Position numbers and translations under genes: made by a program
The notes under the pieces: model-generated
What the model was told of the DNA's origin: nothing
Database searches by the model: none
The model's input: the letters and a program-made list of their open reading frames with translations, nothing else
Origin: a candidate division Hyd24-12 bacterium UBA5074
Lineage (GTDB): Bacteria > Fermentibacterota > Fermentibacteria > Fermentibacterales > Fermentibacteraceae
NCBI GenBank assembly: GCA_002414865.1
Contig: DIAQ01000007.1
Location: 1-22,759 of the forward strand
DNA: 22,759 nucleotides
Direction of reading: 5' to 3'
Shown: positions 6,962 to 14,690 of the stretch, piece after piece
How the letters are laid out: the number at the start of each line of letters is the position of its first letter
How positions within the stretch are numbered: position 1 is the stretch's first letter

Positions 6962-8059
6962 TCAGCGGCCCGGGTCGTCACCGAGCGCCGTCTCGTACAG
7001 AGACTCGTACGAAGCGGCGATCCTCCGCCAGTCGTGCGCGGGGGCGAGTGTTCCCCGGAATGCGTCCGAGCGGGGCACCCGGCCCGAAACTGCTGCCTGG
7101 ACGGCTTCTGCGAGGCTGCCGGCGTCCCCGGTACGGAACTGCAGGCCCGCGCTCCCGGCCGCTTCGACGTTGCCGGGTATGTCGCTGTAGATCAGCGGTA
7201 TGCCGATGGCCAGCATGTCCAGGAGGGCCATGCTCTGCGCCTCGGCGAGGGAGGGGATGACCCCGAAGGCGGCTCCTCTCAACAGGTCACCCAGGTCCGC
7301 GGCCTCCAGCAGCCCGGCCTCGATGACGCCGGAACCCGGGGCGAGACGCTCGAGCAGCCCGGCGTAGCGGCCCGAGGCGGGCGGCCCGGCGATGACGAGG
7401 TCGCAGCCTGGAGAGGCGAGGCGCCATGCCTCCAGGAGGATGTGCAGACCCTTGGCAGGGATGTTCCTGCCCGCCGCGAACACGGCGTAGCCCCGCGGCA
7501 GGGGAGGGAGGCGGGAGAACACCCTTCCGTGTGCCGTGCCCAGGTCCCTCATCCCGTTGGGGATGACCTCCACCTCCCTGCCGAGGGCCCGGTACAGCCC
7601 GGCGAGATGCTCAGAGACGGCCGAGGCCGGACAGGGGAGGGCGAGGAACCTCTTCTCCGCCAGTCTGGACATCCTCCGGCGGAACGGGTCGACGCCGGGA
7701 ACCTCCCAGGCGCGGCCGTGGGATGTGACCACCGAGGGGAGCAGCGACGGCAGACGGCCGGCGAACAGCAGGGGATCGACGCTGTGGATGTGCACCAGAT
7801 CGAAGGAGGCTCTCCTCCGCGCGATGAGCGAGAAGGCCTCCATGGAATGGACGGGCATGGCCGAAGCTCCCGTGAGGGGTCCCGGAGTGCCTTCCAGCCT
7901 GGCGCCCCGGTGCTCTCCTGACGGATCCGAGTATCCTCTCCAGCCGAAGACCGTCACTTCGTGACCGCGGGCTGCCAGAGAAGCCGACAACTCCTCGACC
8001 ACGACCTCCACGCCGTGCCTCCCCGGCACTCCCTTAGAGCCGGCCATCGCTATCCTCAT
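6962..8059 (-). CDS. GT4-family glycosyltransferase
   Basis: A retaining GT-B glycosyltransferase of 365 residues, probably adding a sugar from an NDP donor to a lipid-linked glycan at the cytoplasmic face. The N-terminus MRIAMAGSKGVPGRHGVEVV resembles rhamnosyl/mannosyl GT4 proteins that begin with a GTRGIP-like loop. The donor domain shows FAAGRNIPAKGLHILLEAW and a late acidic motif EAQSMALLD, in which the usual EX7E ends in Asp rather than Glu. IPLIYSDIPGNVEAAG follows, as in the family. It is the first gene of the long minus-strand operon. No Shine-Dalgarno precedes its ATG, while an AT-rich AATAAT sits 6 bases upstream, so the mRNA may be leaderless. Donor and linkage cannot be predicted. 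Confidence 0.93.
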   Translation of the reverse strand: MRIAMAGSKGVPGRHGVEVVVEELSASLAARGHEVTVFGWRGYSDPSGEHRGARLEGTPGPLTGASAMPVHSMEAFSLIARRRASFDLVHIHSVDPLLFAGRLPSLLPSVVTSHGRAWEVPGVDPFRRRMSRLAEKRFLALPCPASAVSEHLAGLYRALGREVEVIPNGMRDLGTAHGRVFSRLPPLPRGYAVFAAGRNIPAKGLHILLEAWRLASPGCDLVIAGPPASGRYAGLLERLAPGSGVIEAGLLEAADLGDLLRGAAFGVIPSLAEAQSMALLDMLAIGIPLIYSDIPGNVEAAGSAGLQFRTGDAGSLAEAVQAAVSGRVPRSDAFRGTLAPAHDWRRIAASYESLYETALGDDPGR

Positions 8060-8065
8060 GCAGGG

Positions 8066-8071
8066 ATTATT
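8066..8071 (-). promoter_or_regulatory. Possible -10 box for the long minus-strand operon (leaderless start)
   Basis: The minus strand reads AATAAT here, one base from TATAAT, in otherwise very GC-rich DNA. Six bases separate it from the ATG at 8059, so initiation seven or so bases downstream would fall on the A of that ATG, giving a leaderless message. I find no good -35 hexamer at 16 to 18 bases upstream. Confidence 0.4.
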
Positions 8072-8109
8072 GCGCCCCCGGCGCTCCGGAGAGATGGCCC
8101 CCCCGGACA

Positions 8110-8138
8110 GTGTCAGGGGCTGCTCGACGGGATATAAT
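8110..8138 (+). promoter_or_regulatory. Sigma70-like promoter with perfect -10, upstream of the zinc-ribbon gene
   Basis: GTGTCA (8110-8115, four of six matches to TTGACA), 17-base spacer, then a perfect TATAAT (8133-8138). Initiation about seven bases later would fall near 8145, only about three bases before the ATG at 8148. There is no Shine-Dalgarno before that ATG, which supports a leaderless or near-leaderless transcript. A short palindrome, GACA-G-TGTC (8106-8114), overlaps the -35 and might be an operator; that part is speculative. Confidence 0.65.
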
Positions 8139-8147
8139 CTCCATGCA

Positions 8148-8753
8148 ATGCAGGAAAACGAATCGCGCGAGGGCGGAGGACAGCCGGAGGACAGGCCGGT
8201 CGTCTACTGCTACAGGTGCGCCAGCCCTCTGGACAGGAGCCTCGACTGGTGCGGCACCTGCGGGGCCGGACAGACGACCACCTGCCACAAGTGCGGGACT
8301 TTGTACCGCAAGGCCGAGGGGCGCTGCCCGGTCTGCAGGACGCAGAGGGTGAGGCGGCGCAGGAGGCGGCGCACCTTCAAGGTCTTCTTCAAGGAAACCA
8401 TCGTCACATGGGTGGTCAGGCACAAGCGCAAGCTGGTATTCATCTCGCTCGGCTTCCTCGCCGGCATCGCCGTCGGGGCGATCCTGAAGGCGCTGGCCGA
8501 TGCGTCGATGCCCGAGGGCATGGTGCATCCCACCGATTCGGCGGAGTTCTGGACCGAGCCGTTCACCGCTGCGTGGCGCACCATCGTCCGCATCGTCTCG
8601 ACGGGCTTCAGGTCGGTTGCTGGCTGGATCGTGAATGCCGTTCTGATGCATCTCAAGACGACCATCCTCGGAGTGCTCGGTGCGGTGGCCGGACTGCTGC
8701 TCGCACTCAGGGCCGACAAGAGGCGCAGACGCTCCCCGCATCGCAGATACTGA
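8148..8753 (+). CDS. Zinc-ribbon membrane protein, unknown function
   Basis: A 201-residue protein that I do not recognise as a named family. It carries two four-cysteine zinc ribbons: Cys21/24 with 35/38, and Cys46/49 with 60/63. A run of arginines follows (69-75), then a membrane helix at about 96-116 and a second at about 171-188, ending in a very basic tail. The arrangement puts the ribbons and basic tracts in the cytoplasm. It may be an accessory or regulatory membrane protein. ATG 8148 is chosen because the TATAAT promoter lies just upstream; the longer open frame to 8058 would run through that promoter. It is the first gene of a four-gene plus-strand operon, 28 bases before the oxidoreductase. 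Confidence 0.85.
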   Translation: MQENESREGGGQPEDRPVVYCYRCASPLDRSLDWCGTCGAGQTTTCHKCGTLYRKAEGRCPVCRTQRVRRRRRRRTFKVFFKETIVTWVVRHKRKLVFISLGFLAGIAVGAILKALADASMPEGMVHPTDSAEFWTEPFTAAWRTIVRIVSTGFRSVAGWIVNAVLMHLKTTILGVLGAVAGLLLALRADKRRRRSPHRRY

Positions 8754-8767
8754 TCCGGGAGCGCGAC

Positions 8768-8774
8768 AGGAGGG
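8768..8774 (+). promoter_or_regulatory. Ribosome binding site fixing a TTG start
   Basis: AGGAGGG lies 7 bases before TTG 8782, the first codon of the two-domain oxidoreductase. The only longer option, ATG 8680, lies inside the preceding gene. Confidence 0.75.
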
Positions 8775-8781
8775 CTCTGGG

Positions 8782-10956
8782 TTGAAGATACTCGGACAGC
8801 GTCTGAGCGACGGCTCCGTGCAGGTATTCGAGGCTCCCTCGCCTGCCTCCGGGCCGCTGCTCCTCAGGGTCGCCACACTCTACTCGGCGGTCAGCCCCGG
8901 AACCGAAGGCGGCAAGATCGCCGCAGGCAGGCAGTCCCTCCTCGCCAAGGCCCGGTCGAGGCCCGAGGCGGTCCGGCAGGTGCTGGACACCGCCAGGGCG
9001 CTGGGGCTGAGGGCCACGGCGCGAAAGGTGAGGGCCAGGCTGGAGGGAGCGACTCCCCTCGGGTACAGCCTGTGCGGCAGGGTGATCGAGGCAGGGGCGC
9101 TCGTGAGGGGCTTCTCCGAGGGCGACCTGGTGGCCTGCGCCGGAGGAGGCTACGCCAATCATGCCGACGAGGCCGTGATCCCGGTCAATCTCGCGGTTCG
9201 TGTCCCCGGGCAGGTCGGGGCCGACAGCGCTGCATTCGCGACCCTGGGCGCCATAGCGATCCAGGGGGTGCGGCTGGCTTCGCCCTCGGCCGGGGAGTGC
9301 GCCCTCGTGATCGGCCTCGGGATAATCGGCCAGCTCGCGTGCCAGATACTCAGGGCAAGCGGGTGCAGGGTCTTCGGGACCGACGTCTCGGGCTTCGCGG
9401 TCGATCTCTCGCGAAAGGCCTCCACAGCCGATGCAGCCTGCCTGGCCGATGATCTGGAACCCGCTTTCGGAGAGTTCTCGAGGGGCAGGGGTGCCGATCT
9501 GGTGCTCATCTGCGCCGGCACAGCCGGCAACGCCCCGGTGGAGACCGCCGGGCGCCTCGCGAGGAAGAGGGGCAGGGTCGTGGTGGTGGGCGCCGTGGGC
9601 ATGCACATCCCGCGCGAGGACTACTACCGGAAGGAGATTTCCTTCACCGTATCCTGCTCCTACGGCCCGGGCAGATACGACCCGACCTACGAGGAGGGCG
9701 GCCTCGACTACCCGCTGCCGTTCGTCCGCTGGACCGAGCAGAGGAACATGGAGGCGGTGCTCGACCTCATGGCGGGGGGAGCCGTGGACCCGACTCCTCT
9801 GGTCACGGACAGGATACCCTTCGAGGAGGCCCCGTCCCTCTACCAGGCCCTCGCCGACCGGCAGAGGCCCTTCTGCGGCATCCTGCTCGAGTACCCGGAG
9901 AACGCCGTCGCCAGAAAGCCGCTCGTGGAGCTCGCCGGCCCCGCCCGGCCGGGGCGGGCGTCCGGCTCGACAGGGATCGGCTTCCTCGGGCAGGGATCGT
10001 TCGCCCAGTCCTTCCTGCTCCCGGCCCTGGGGGGCATGGCAGGTGTCCGACTCGTCTCGATCTGCACGCGGAGCGGGCTCTCGGCGGCCGATGCGGGCGC
10101 CAGGCATGGCTTCGCACGGGCTGTCGACTCGCTCGACGGCCTTCTCGCGGACCGCGAGGTCGATGCCCTTGTGATCGCGGCAAGACACGACATGCACGGC
10201 GCCGCAGCGCTCGCCGCCCTCTCGTCGGGCAGGCCCGTGTTCGTCGAGAAGCCTCTCTCCATCGACCGTGACGGGTTGGCGTCCATCGCGCGCCTCGTCC
10301 AGGCACGGCCCCTTCCGGTGCTCCAGGTGGGTTACAACAGGAGGTTCTCGAGGTGCGCCCGTGCCGCCAGGAGGCACTTCGAGGGGACCGGAGCCCCCGT
10401 CTGCATCTCCTGCAGGATCAACGCCGGGCGCATACCCATGGACTCGTGGATCCAGGACCCCGTGCAGGGCGGAGGAAGGATTCTGGGCGAGGCCTGCCAC
10501 TTCGTGGACCTGATGCAATACCTAACGGATGCAGAGCCCGTGAGGGTTTTCGCTGCCGCATCGCGGAGCGCCGACTCCTCGGTCCCCCGCGAGGACGACC
10601 TGATGGCGACCATCGAGTTCTCGGACGGCTCCGTCGGCCAGCTCGCCTACCTCTCGCGCGGCGACAGGTCGCTGCCCAAGGAGAGGGTGGAGGTCTTCGG
10701 ATCCGGCAGGGTCGCGGTGCTGGACAACTACCGCGCGGTCGAGCTGCACGCGAAGGGCCGAAGGGTCGTCAAGCGCCTGCCCGGCAAGGGATACGCCGAG
10801 GAGATGAAGGCCTTCGTGGAGTCAGTGCGGACGGGGCTGCCCGCCATCCCCGCGAGGTCCCTCCTGCTGACCTCCCTGACCACCTTCAGGATCCTCGACA
10901 GCCTCTCGAGCGGCCGGCCCGAGGCGGTGGACCTCGCAGAACTCCTGCGGGACTGA
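8782..10956 (+). CDS. Two-domain oxidoreductase: zinc-type alcohol dehydrogenase fused to Gfo/Idh/MocA
   Basis: A 724-residue fusion known from polysaccharide loci, often beside heparinase-like proteins. Residues 1 to about 370 form a medium-chain dehydrogenase (YSAVSPGTEGGK, LGYSLCGRV, GDLVACAGGGYANHA, and a Rossmann segment VIGLGIIGQLA). Residues from about 390 form a Gfo/Idh/MocA NAD(P)-dependent sugar dehydrogenase (GIGFLGQGSFAQSF, then VFVEKPLS). Two redox domains in one chain suggest oxidation and re-reduction of a sugar, for instance net epimerisation or uronic-acid formation; this is inference, as the family's chemistry is not established as far as I know. TTG 8782 is set by its Shine-Dalgarno. 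The next gene starts four bases after the stop. The usual neighbouring heparinase II/III-like gene is not in this window. Confidence 0.92.
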   Translation: MKILGQRLSDGSVQVFEAPSPASGPLLLRVATLYSAVSPGTEGGKIAAGRQSLLAKARSRPEAVRQVLDTARALGLRATARKVRARLEGATPLGYSLCGRVIEAGALVRGFSEGDLVACAGGGYANHADEAVIPVNLAVRVPGQVGADSAAFATLGAIAIQGVRLASPSAGECALVIGLGIIGQLACQILRASGCRVFGTDVSGFAVDLSRKASTADAACLADDLEPAFGEFSRGRGADLVLICAGTAGNAPVETAGRLARKRGRVVVVGAVGMHIPREDYYRKEISFTVSCSYGPGRYDPTYEEGGLDYPLPFVRWTEQRNMEAVLDLMAGGAVDPTPLVTDRIPFEEAPSLYQALADRQRPFCGILLEYPENAVARKPLVELAGPARPGRASGSTGIGFLGQGSFAQSFLLPALGGMAGVRLVSICTRSGLSAADAGARHGFARAVDSLDGLLADREVDALVIAARHDMHGAAALAALSSGRPVFVEKPLSIDRDGLASIARLVQARPLPVLQVGYNRRFSRCARAARRHFEGTGAPVCISCRINAGRIPMDSWIQDPVQGGGRILGEACHFVDLMQYLTDAEPVRVFAAASRSADSSVPREDDLMATIEFSDGSVGQLAYLSRGDRSLPKERVEVFGSGRVAVLDNYRAVELHAKGRRVVKRLPGKGYAEEMKAFVESVRTGLPAIPARSLLLTSLTTFRILDSLSSGRPEAVDLAELLRD

Positions 10957-10960
10957 GCCG

Positions 10961-12187
10961 GTGAAGCCCGACCCGGCCCGCGTCGCCTCGGAGGTCTGGG
11001 ACCGCTGCAGATCCGCGGGTTTCAGGGGCTCCGATCCTTACGACGCTCTCAACGGGAGGTTCTGGCCGGGGCTGGCCGGGCGCTCGGGCACATCCCGCAG
11101 GATGCTCCTCCAGGCGGGGCGGAGGACACCTCGATGCCTGCGCCCGCTCCTGGGCGTGCCGCCGGGCCTGAATCCGAAGGCCCTGGCCCTTTTCCTCTCC
11201 TCCATCGCCGACCTGCCGTCGCTGGAATGCGCGACGGAATCCTCGACGTTCCTCTCCGACGCCCTGCTCAGCCTCTCGTCGCTGCCCGACGGGAGCCCTG
11301 CCCTGTCCGGGGGCAGGCGCCACCGGCAGGGACTGGCTGCGGAGGTCGCCGGCGGATCGGGAGTTCCCCCCGCAATCGGATGGGGTTACGACTTCCCGTG
11401 GCAGGGCAGGGCCTTCTTCCAGCCTCCCTTCGCCCCGACCGCGGTCGTGACGAGTTTCGTCGCGAGGGCCTTCGAGGACTGCGAAAGCCCGGCCGCCCCC
11501 GCGGTCCTACCCGCCGTCGGCAGGTTCCTCCTGACATCCCTGGGACGGTACGAGTGCGACGAGGGGATCTGCTTCAGCTACTCCCCCAGAGACTCCACGC
11601 GCGTCTTCAACGCTTCTCTGCTGGCCGCGTCGGCGCTCGTGGCCGCCGGACGGCGGAGCACCCCCCTGGAGGCGGAATGCCGCGAAGCCGCCACGAGGGC
11701 TGCCGAATACGTGATCTCGCGCCAGTCCTCCGACGGGTCATGGGTGTATGGAGAAGGCCCGCAGTGGGACTGGATCGACGGATTCCACACCGGATTCGTG
11801 CTCGAGTGCCTGTACGGCCTTGCCGTCTCCCTGGGCAGGACGGACTGGCTGGATCCGGTCGCGAGGGGACTCGTCTTCTACAGGGACCGGCTGTTCCTGG
11901 AGGACGGGACGGCGCTGGGCCGGCCGGGGCGGAGAGGCCCGCTCGACCCGCATGCCTTCGCCCAGGGAGCCATCACCTTCGTGAAGCTGGAGGAACTCGG
12001 TCACGATGGCGCCGACTTCGCCGGGAGGATACTCGGGAGGGCCTGCGAGACTCTCTGGGACGAGCGCCGCAAGGGCTTCGTCTTCAGCAGGGGCGCCGTC
12101 CTCTCGAACGGGACCGTCCACATGCGCTGGAACCAGGCCTGGATGCTGAGAGCGCTCTGCGCATGGCTGGGGAGGGAGGCCCGGTGA
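10961..12187 (+). CDS. Alpha/alpha-toroid protein of polysaccharide loci
   Basis: A 408-residue soluble protein with the helical-toroid look of six-hairpin and terpene-cyclase-like folds. Signature stretches are GWGYDFPWQGRAFFQPP (140-156), FSYSPRD with FNASLLAASALV (205-228), SRQSSDGSWVYGE (253-265), WIDGFHTGFVLECL (271-284), DPHAFAQGAITF (329-340) and HMRWNQAWM (387-395). Relatives occur in surface-polysaccharide clusters and are often misnamed in databases; the HTGF and toroid features recall glucuronyl C5-epimerases and unsaturated-glycan hydrolases, but no such activity is shown here. Starts at GTG 10961, four bases after the oxidoreductase stop, and its stop overlaps the DUF354 start as GTGA, so these three probably act in one step or on one glycan. 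Confidence 0.85.
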   Translation: MKPDPARVASEVWDRCRSAGFRGSDPYDALNGRFWPGLAGRSGTSRRMLLQAGRRTPRCLRPLLGVPPGLNPKALALFLSSIADLPSLECATESSTFLSDALLSLSSLPDGSPALSGGRRHRQGLAAEVAGGSGVPPAIGWGYDFPWQGRAFFQPPFAPTAVVTSFVARAFEDCESPAAPAVLPAVGRFLLTSLGRYECDEGICFSYSPRDSTRVFNASLLAASALVAAGRRSTPLEAECREAATRAAEYVISRQSSDGSWVYGEGPQWDWIDGFHTGFVLECLYGLAVSLGRTDWLDPVARGLVFYRDRLFLEDGTALGRPGRRGPLDPHAFAQGAITFVKLEELGHDGADFAGRILGRACETLWDERRKGFVFSRGAVLSNGTVHMRWNQAWMLRALCAWLGREAR

Positions 12188-13215
12188 GGGTCTGGTTCGA
12201 CGCGGACAACGCCCCTCATGTCCTCGTGATGAGGCCGCTCGCCGAAGAGTTGCGCAGGATGGGCGTCGACGTGGTCTTCACCGCCAGGCGCCGCTCCTCC
12301 ACCTGCGAGTTGCTCGACCTGTTCGGTCTCCCCTACACAGTCACGGGAGGCCCGGGAGGCCGCGGAAAAGCCTCCAAGGCGCTTGGGATCCTCTCGCGGG
12401 CAGCATCCCTTGCCGGTTTTGCATGGAGATCGGGCGCCTCCGTATCCTTCGGGCACGGCTCCAGGTCCCTCCCCCTGGCCTCACGGCTTGCCGGCATACC
12501 CACGGTGACGATGTACGACTACGAGTGGGTCGAGCCGGCCATCTTCAACAGGTTCTGCGACATCATCCTCCTGCCGGAGGCGGTGGGACCCGGAGGCGTC
12601 CGTGACGCCGGCATCTCCGCGCGGAAGGCCAGGTTCTTCCCGGGGCTCAAGGAGGAGATGTACCTCTCGCGCTGGAGCCCGGATCCGACGGTTTCCGAGG
12701 CTCTCGAGCCCTCCGGGGGGCGGATCAGGATCCTCCTGCGGCCGCCCGCCGAGAAAGCCCATTATTTCACCAGGGAGACTGCCGACCTCTACGCAGGGGT
12801 GCTGGCGCGCCTGCTGCCGATGCGGGACGTCCAGATCATCCTGATACCGAGGGAAGGCTGCCCAGTCCCCGCTCCGCCCGCGGGCGGAGCTGCGGTGCAG
12901 GTGCCGGGGCGGGCGCTGGACGGGCCGAGCCTCGTCTGGCTGATGGACATGGTCATCGGCGGCGGGGGCACCATGACGCGGGAGGCGGCGGTTCTCGGCG
13001 TTCCTTCGGTCTCCTTCTTCAGGGGCCGAAGGGGCCGGGTCGACACGATGCTGGAGCAGGCTGGGAGACTAGTGATGCTCGAGCCGGGCGGGGCCGGGGC
13101 GATGAACGTCGCCCGCAGGAAGACGGAGCCCTCCATCCCCTGTCGCGAAGACCTTGCACGGTCGGTGTGCGAAACTATTCTGTCCGCTGCGCGGAACCCG
13201 TCTCCGAAGGGCTGA
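12184..13215 (+). CDS. DUF354 family glycosyltransferase-like protein
   Basis: A 343-residue DUF354 protein with a GT-B-like plan similar to UDP-GlcNAc 2-epimerases and MurG-type enzymes. Residues 1-35 carry the typical start VRVWFDADNAPHVLVMRPLA followed by the VVFTARR strand. Family stretches FGHGSRSLPLASRLAGIP, MYDYEW and the late glycine-rich loop IGGGGTMTREAAVLGVPSVSFF are all visible. Probable role: sugar transfer or sugar-nucleotide handling; not experimentally defined to my knowledge. GTG 12184 overlaps the previous stop as GTGA and follows GGGAGG. Its last 41 bases overlap, tail to tail, the 3' end of the ligase gene on the other strand. Confidence 0.92.
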   Translation: MRVWFDADNAPHVLVMRPLAEELRRMGVDVVFTARRRSSTCELLDLFGLPYTVTGGPGGRGKASKALGILSRAASLAGFAWRSGASVSFGHGSRSLPLASRLAGIPTVTMYDYEWVEPAIFNRFCDIILLPEAVGPGGVRDAGISARKARFFPGLKEEMYLSRWSPDPTVSEALEPSGGRIRILLRPPAEKAHYFTRETADLYAGVLARLLPMRDVQIILIPREGCPVPAPPAGGAAVQVPGRALDGPSLVWLMDMVIGGGGTMTREAAVLGVPSVSFFRGRRGRVDTMLEQAGRLVMLEPGGAGAMNVARRKTEPSIPCREDLARSVCETILSAARNPSPKG

Positions 13216-14593
13216 CCTCGGACACGCAGAACGCGTACTTGCCTGAGCGGGTCGCCCTGATCTCCTGAACCAGCTCGATCTCTACGGTGACGCCCTTCGG
13301 CAGGAGGTCGGCGACCGCCCTGCGCAGCCTGGAGGAATCCTCCTCCGAGAAGCCCGGAGCCGGGACGATCCTCACGACCAGCCTCGAGGTCTCGGGCTGG
13401 TAGATCTGGGAGAGCCTGATATTGCGGGCCTGCTTGAACGGGAAGGTGAGGTTCGATGCCGACAGGAGGGAGCCGTCGGGGAGCAGCAGGAGATCCTCCC
13501 TCTTGGTGTCCACCGGAGCGATCCGGGGGGAGTGGCGCCCGCACGTGCAGGGACCCTCGAGGAAGCTCGAGACGTCACCTGTGCGATAGCGCAGGATCGG
13601 GAAGGCCAGGTTGCTGAGCGAGGTGCCCGTTATCTCGCCCCGCTGCCCGGGGTCGACCGGCCTGCCCGACGGATCGAGGATCTCCAGGATGCAGTTCTCC
13701 CAGTTCACATGGAGGCCGTTCGCGCACTCGAACTCGCTGGCCGACGCCACCCTCTCCGTCAGTCCGTAGTAGTCCCACGCCCTGCAGCCGAAGACCCGCT
13801 CGATGGTCTGCTTCTGGAAGGAATGCATCGGCTCGGCCCCGAAGAACACCGAGGACAGCGACAGAGAGAGGCCGCGCTCCTCCATCGATGAGGCCAGCGC
13901 ATACAGCACGGACGGGTATCCCTCGAGAGACCTTATGCCCCGCCTGCCGATGAACTCGGCGTATGCCGCCGCGTTGGCGGGGGAGAGGTGATAGGTGGAG
14001 AAATAGGTGAGGTGGGCCAGCCTGCTCGTGCGCCAGAAAGGCGGTTTCTTGGCGTGGACCGGGACGATCCGGTGCCCGCCCAGCATGCCGCGCCAGTCGC
14101 TGCACATCCTGCAGCCGACCGAGAGGCGGTGCCTCCAGATGAGCGCCCTCTCCCAGTCGTGGCTCTCGCGGCTCCAGAAGACCCGCAGAGGGGTGCCCGT
14201 GGTGCCGCTGGTCGAAGTGGGGATCCCCCCCTTCCGCCCTTCGTTCAGGAAGCGGGCGGGGGACTCGAGGATCTCCGCCCTGGAGATGACGGGAAGCGAG
14301 CGGAACACGCCTTCGGGGTCCCTGGCGACCGCTTCCGGCGACGGCAGCAGCGGCCTGTAGAAATCGGTGCCCCGCGCGGCCTCCAGCACTGCCGCGAGTC
14401 TCTTCCTCTGCCATTCGCTTATGCCGGCCGGATCAGAGTTCTGCATCCGGCAGAGCTCGCCCACCAGGGCGCTGAAGGCTCTTCCGCGCTCGTGGGCGCA
14501 GCGCCTGGCGCAGATCAGATCGACCGCCGCCTCCTGCAGGAACAGGGGGAGGCGTCTGTACGCTGAGTAGGCCAGGCCACCGTATCTCGACAT
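13175..14593 (-). CDS. CapK/PaaK-like adenylate-forming ligase
   Basis: A member of the phenylacetate-CoA ligase-like (CapK) branch of adenylate-forming enzymes, found in capsule loci; 472 residues, cytoplasmic. Motifs: phosphate loop TSTSGTTGTPL (126-136), FFGAEPM (250-256), YYGLTE (275-280) and YRTGD (336-340). The cluster CTCGRHSPRI (349-358) is also typical. It probably activates a small acid as an acyl-adenylate for transfer to a sugar or lipid; the acid is unknown. Start ATG 14593 has AGGCGG six bases upstream; ATG 14599 is two codons longer and directly abuts that site. It forms a single-gene unit, divergent from DUF362-A with a 91-97 base gap and convergent with DUF354. Confidence 0.92.
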   Translation of the reverse strand: MSRYGGLAYSAYRRLPLFLQEAAVDLICARRCAHERGRAFSALVGELCRMQNSDPAGISEWQRKRLAAVLEAARGTDFYRPLLPSPEAVARDPEGVFRSLPVISRAEILESPARFLNEGRKGGIPTSTSGTTGTPLRVFWSRESHDWERALIWRHRLSVGCRMCSDWRGMLGGHRIVPVHAKKPPFWRTSRLAHLTYFSTYHLSPANAAAYAEFIGRRGIRSLEGYPSVLYALASSMEERGLSLSLSSVFFGAEPMHSFQKQTIERVFGCRAWDYYGLTERVASASEFECANGLHVNWENCILEILDPSGRPVDPGQRGEITGTSLSNLAFPILRYRTGDVSSFLEGPCTCGRHSPRIAPVDTKREDLLLLPDGSLLSASNLTFPFKQARNIRLSQIYQPETSRLVVRIVPAPGFSEEDSSRLRRAVADLLPKGVTVEIELVQEIRATRSGKYAFCVSEVSPSETGSAQRTE

Positions 14594-14611
14594 CACCATC
14601 CGCCTGGTTGT

Positions 14612-14640
14612 TTCACGACAGCCGCTAATCTACCTATATA
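14612..14640 (+). promoter_or_regulatory. Sigma70-like promoter upstream of DUF362-A
   Basis: TTCACG (14612-14617, four of six matches to TTGACA), 17-base spacer, TATATA (14635-14640). Predicted initiation near 14647 puts a hairpin at the very 5' end of the message. The same AT-rich spot on the minus strand (TATATAGGTAG) may serve the divergent ligase gene. Confidence 0.5.
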
Positions 14641-14643
14641 GCT

Positions 14644-14672
14644 TCTCCGGGGAGAGTATCCCCGACAGGAGA
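14644..14672 (+). promoter_or_regulatory. Hairpin in the 5' leader of the DUF362-A operon
   Basis: CGGGGA (14648-14653) and TCCCCG (14659-14664) pair around a five-base GAGTA loop. Outer TCTC (14644-14647) can pair with GAGA (14669-14672) across a four-base bulge. There is no U-run, so it is not a standard terminator. It starts about where the mRNA is predicted to begin and ends just before the GGGAGG (14678-14683) of the ATG at 14691. It may stabilise the 5' end or gate translation. Confidence 0.4.
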
Positions 14673-14690
14673 CGCACGGGAGGGCCAGGT

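Noticed and set aside
8084..8091. Palindrome CTCCGGAG in the divergent promoter gap, as an operator
   Set aside because: Eight-base GC palindromes are common at this composition and no second copy was seen at the other promoters.
8707..10518. A roughly 600-codon minus-strand open frame
   Set aside because: It lies antisense to the two-domain oxidoreductase and encodes composition typical of a shadow frame, with no recognisable motif.
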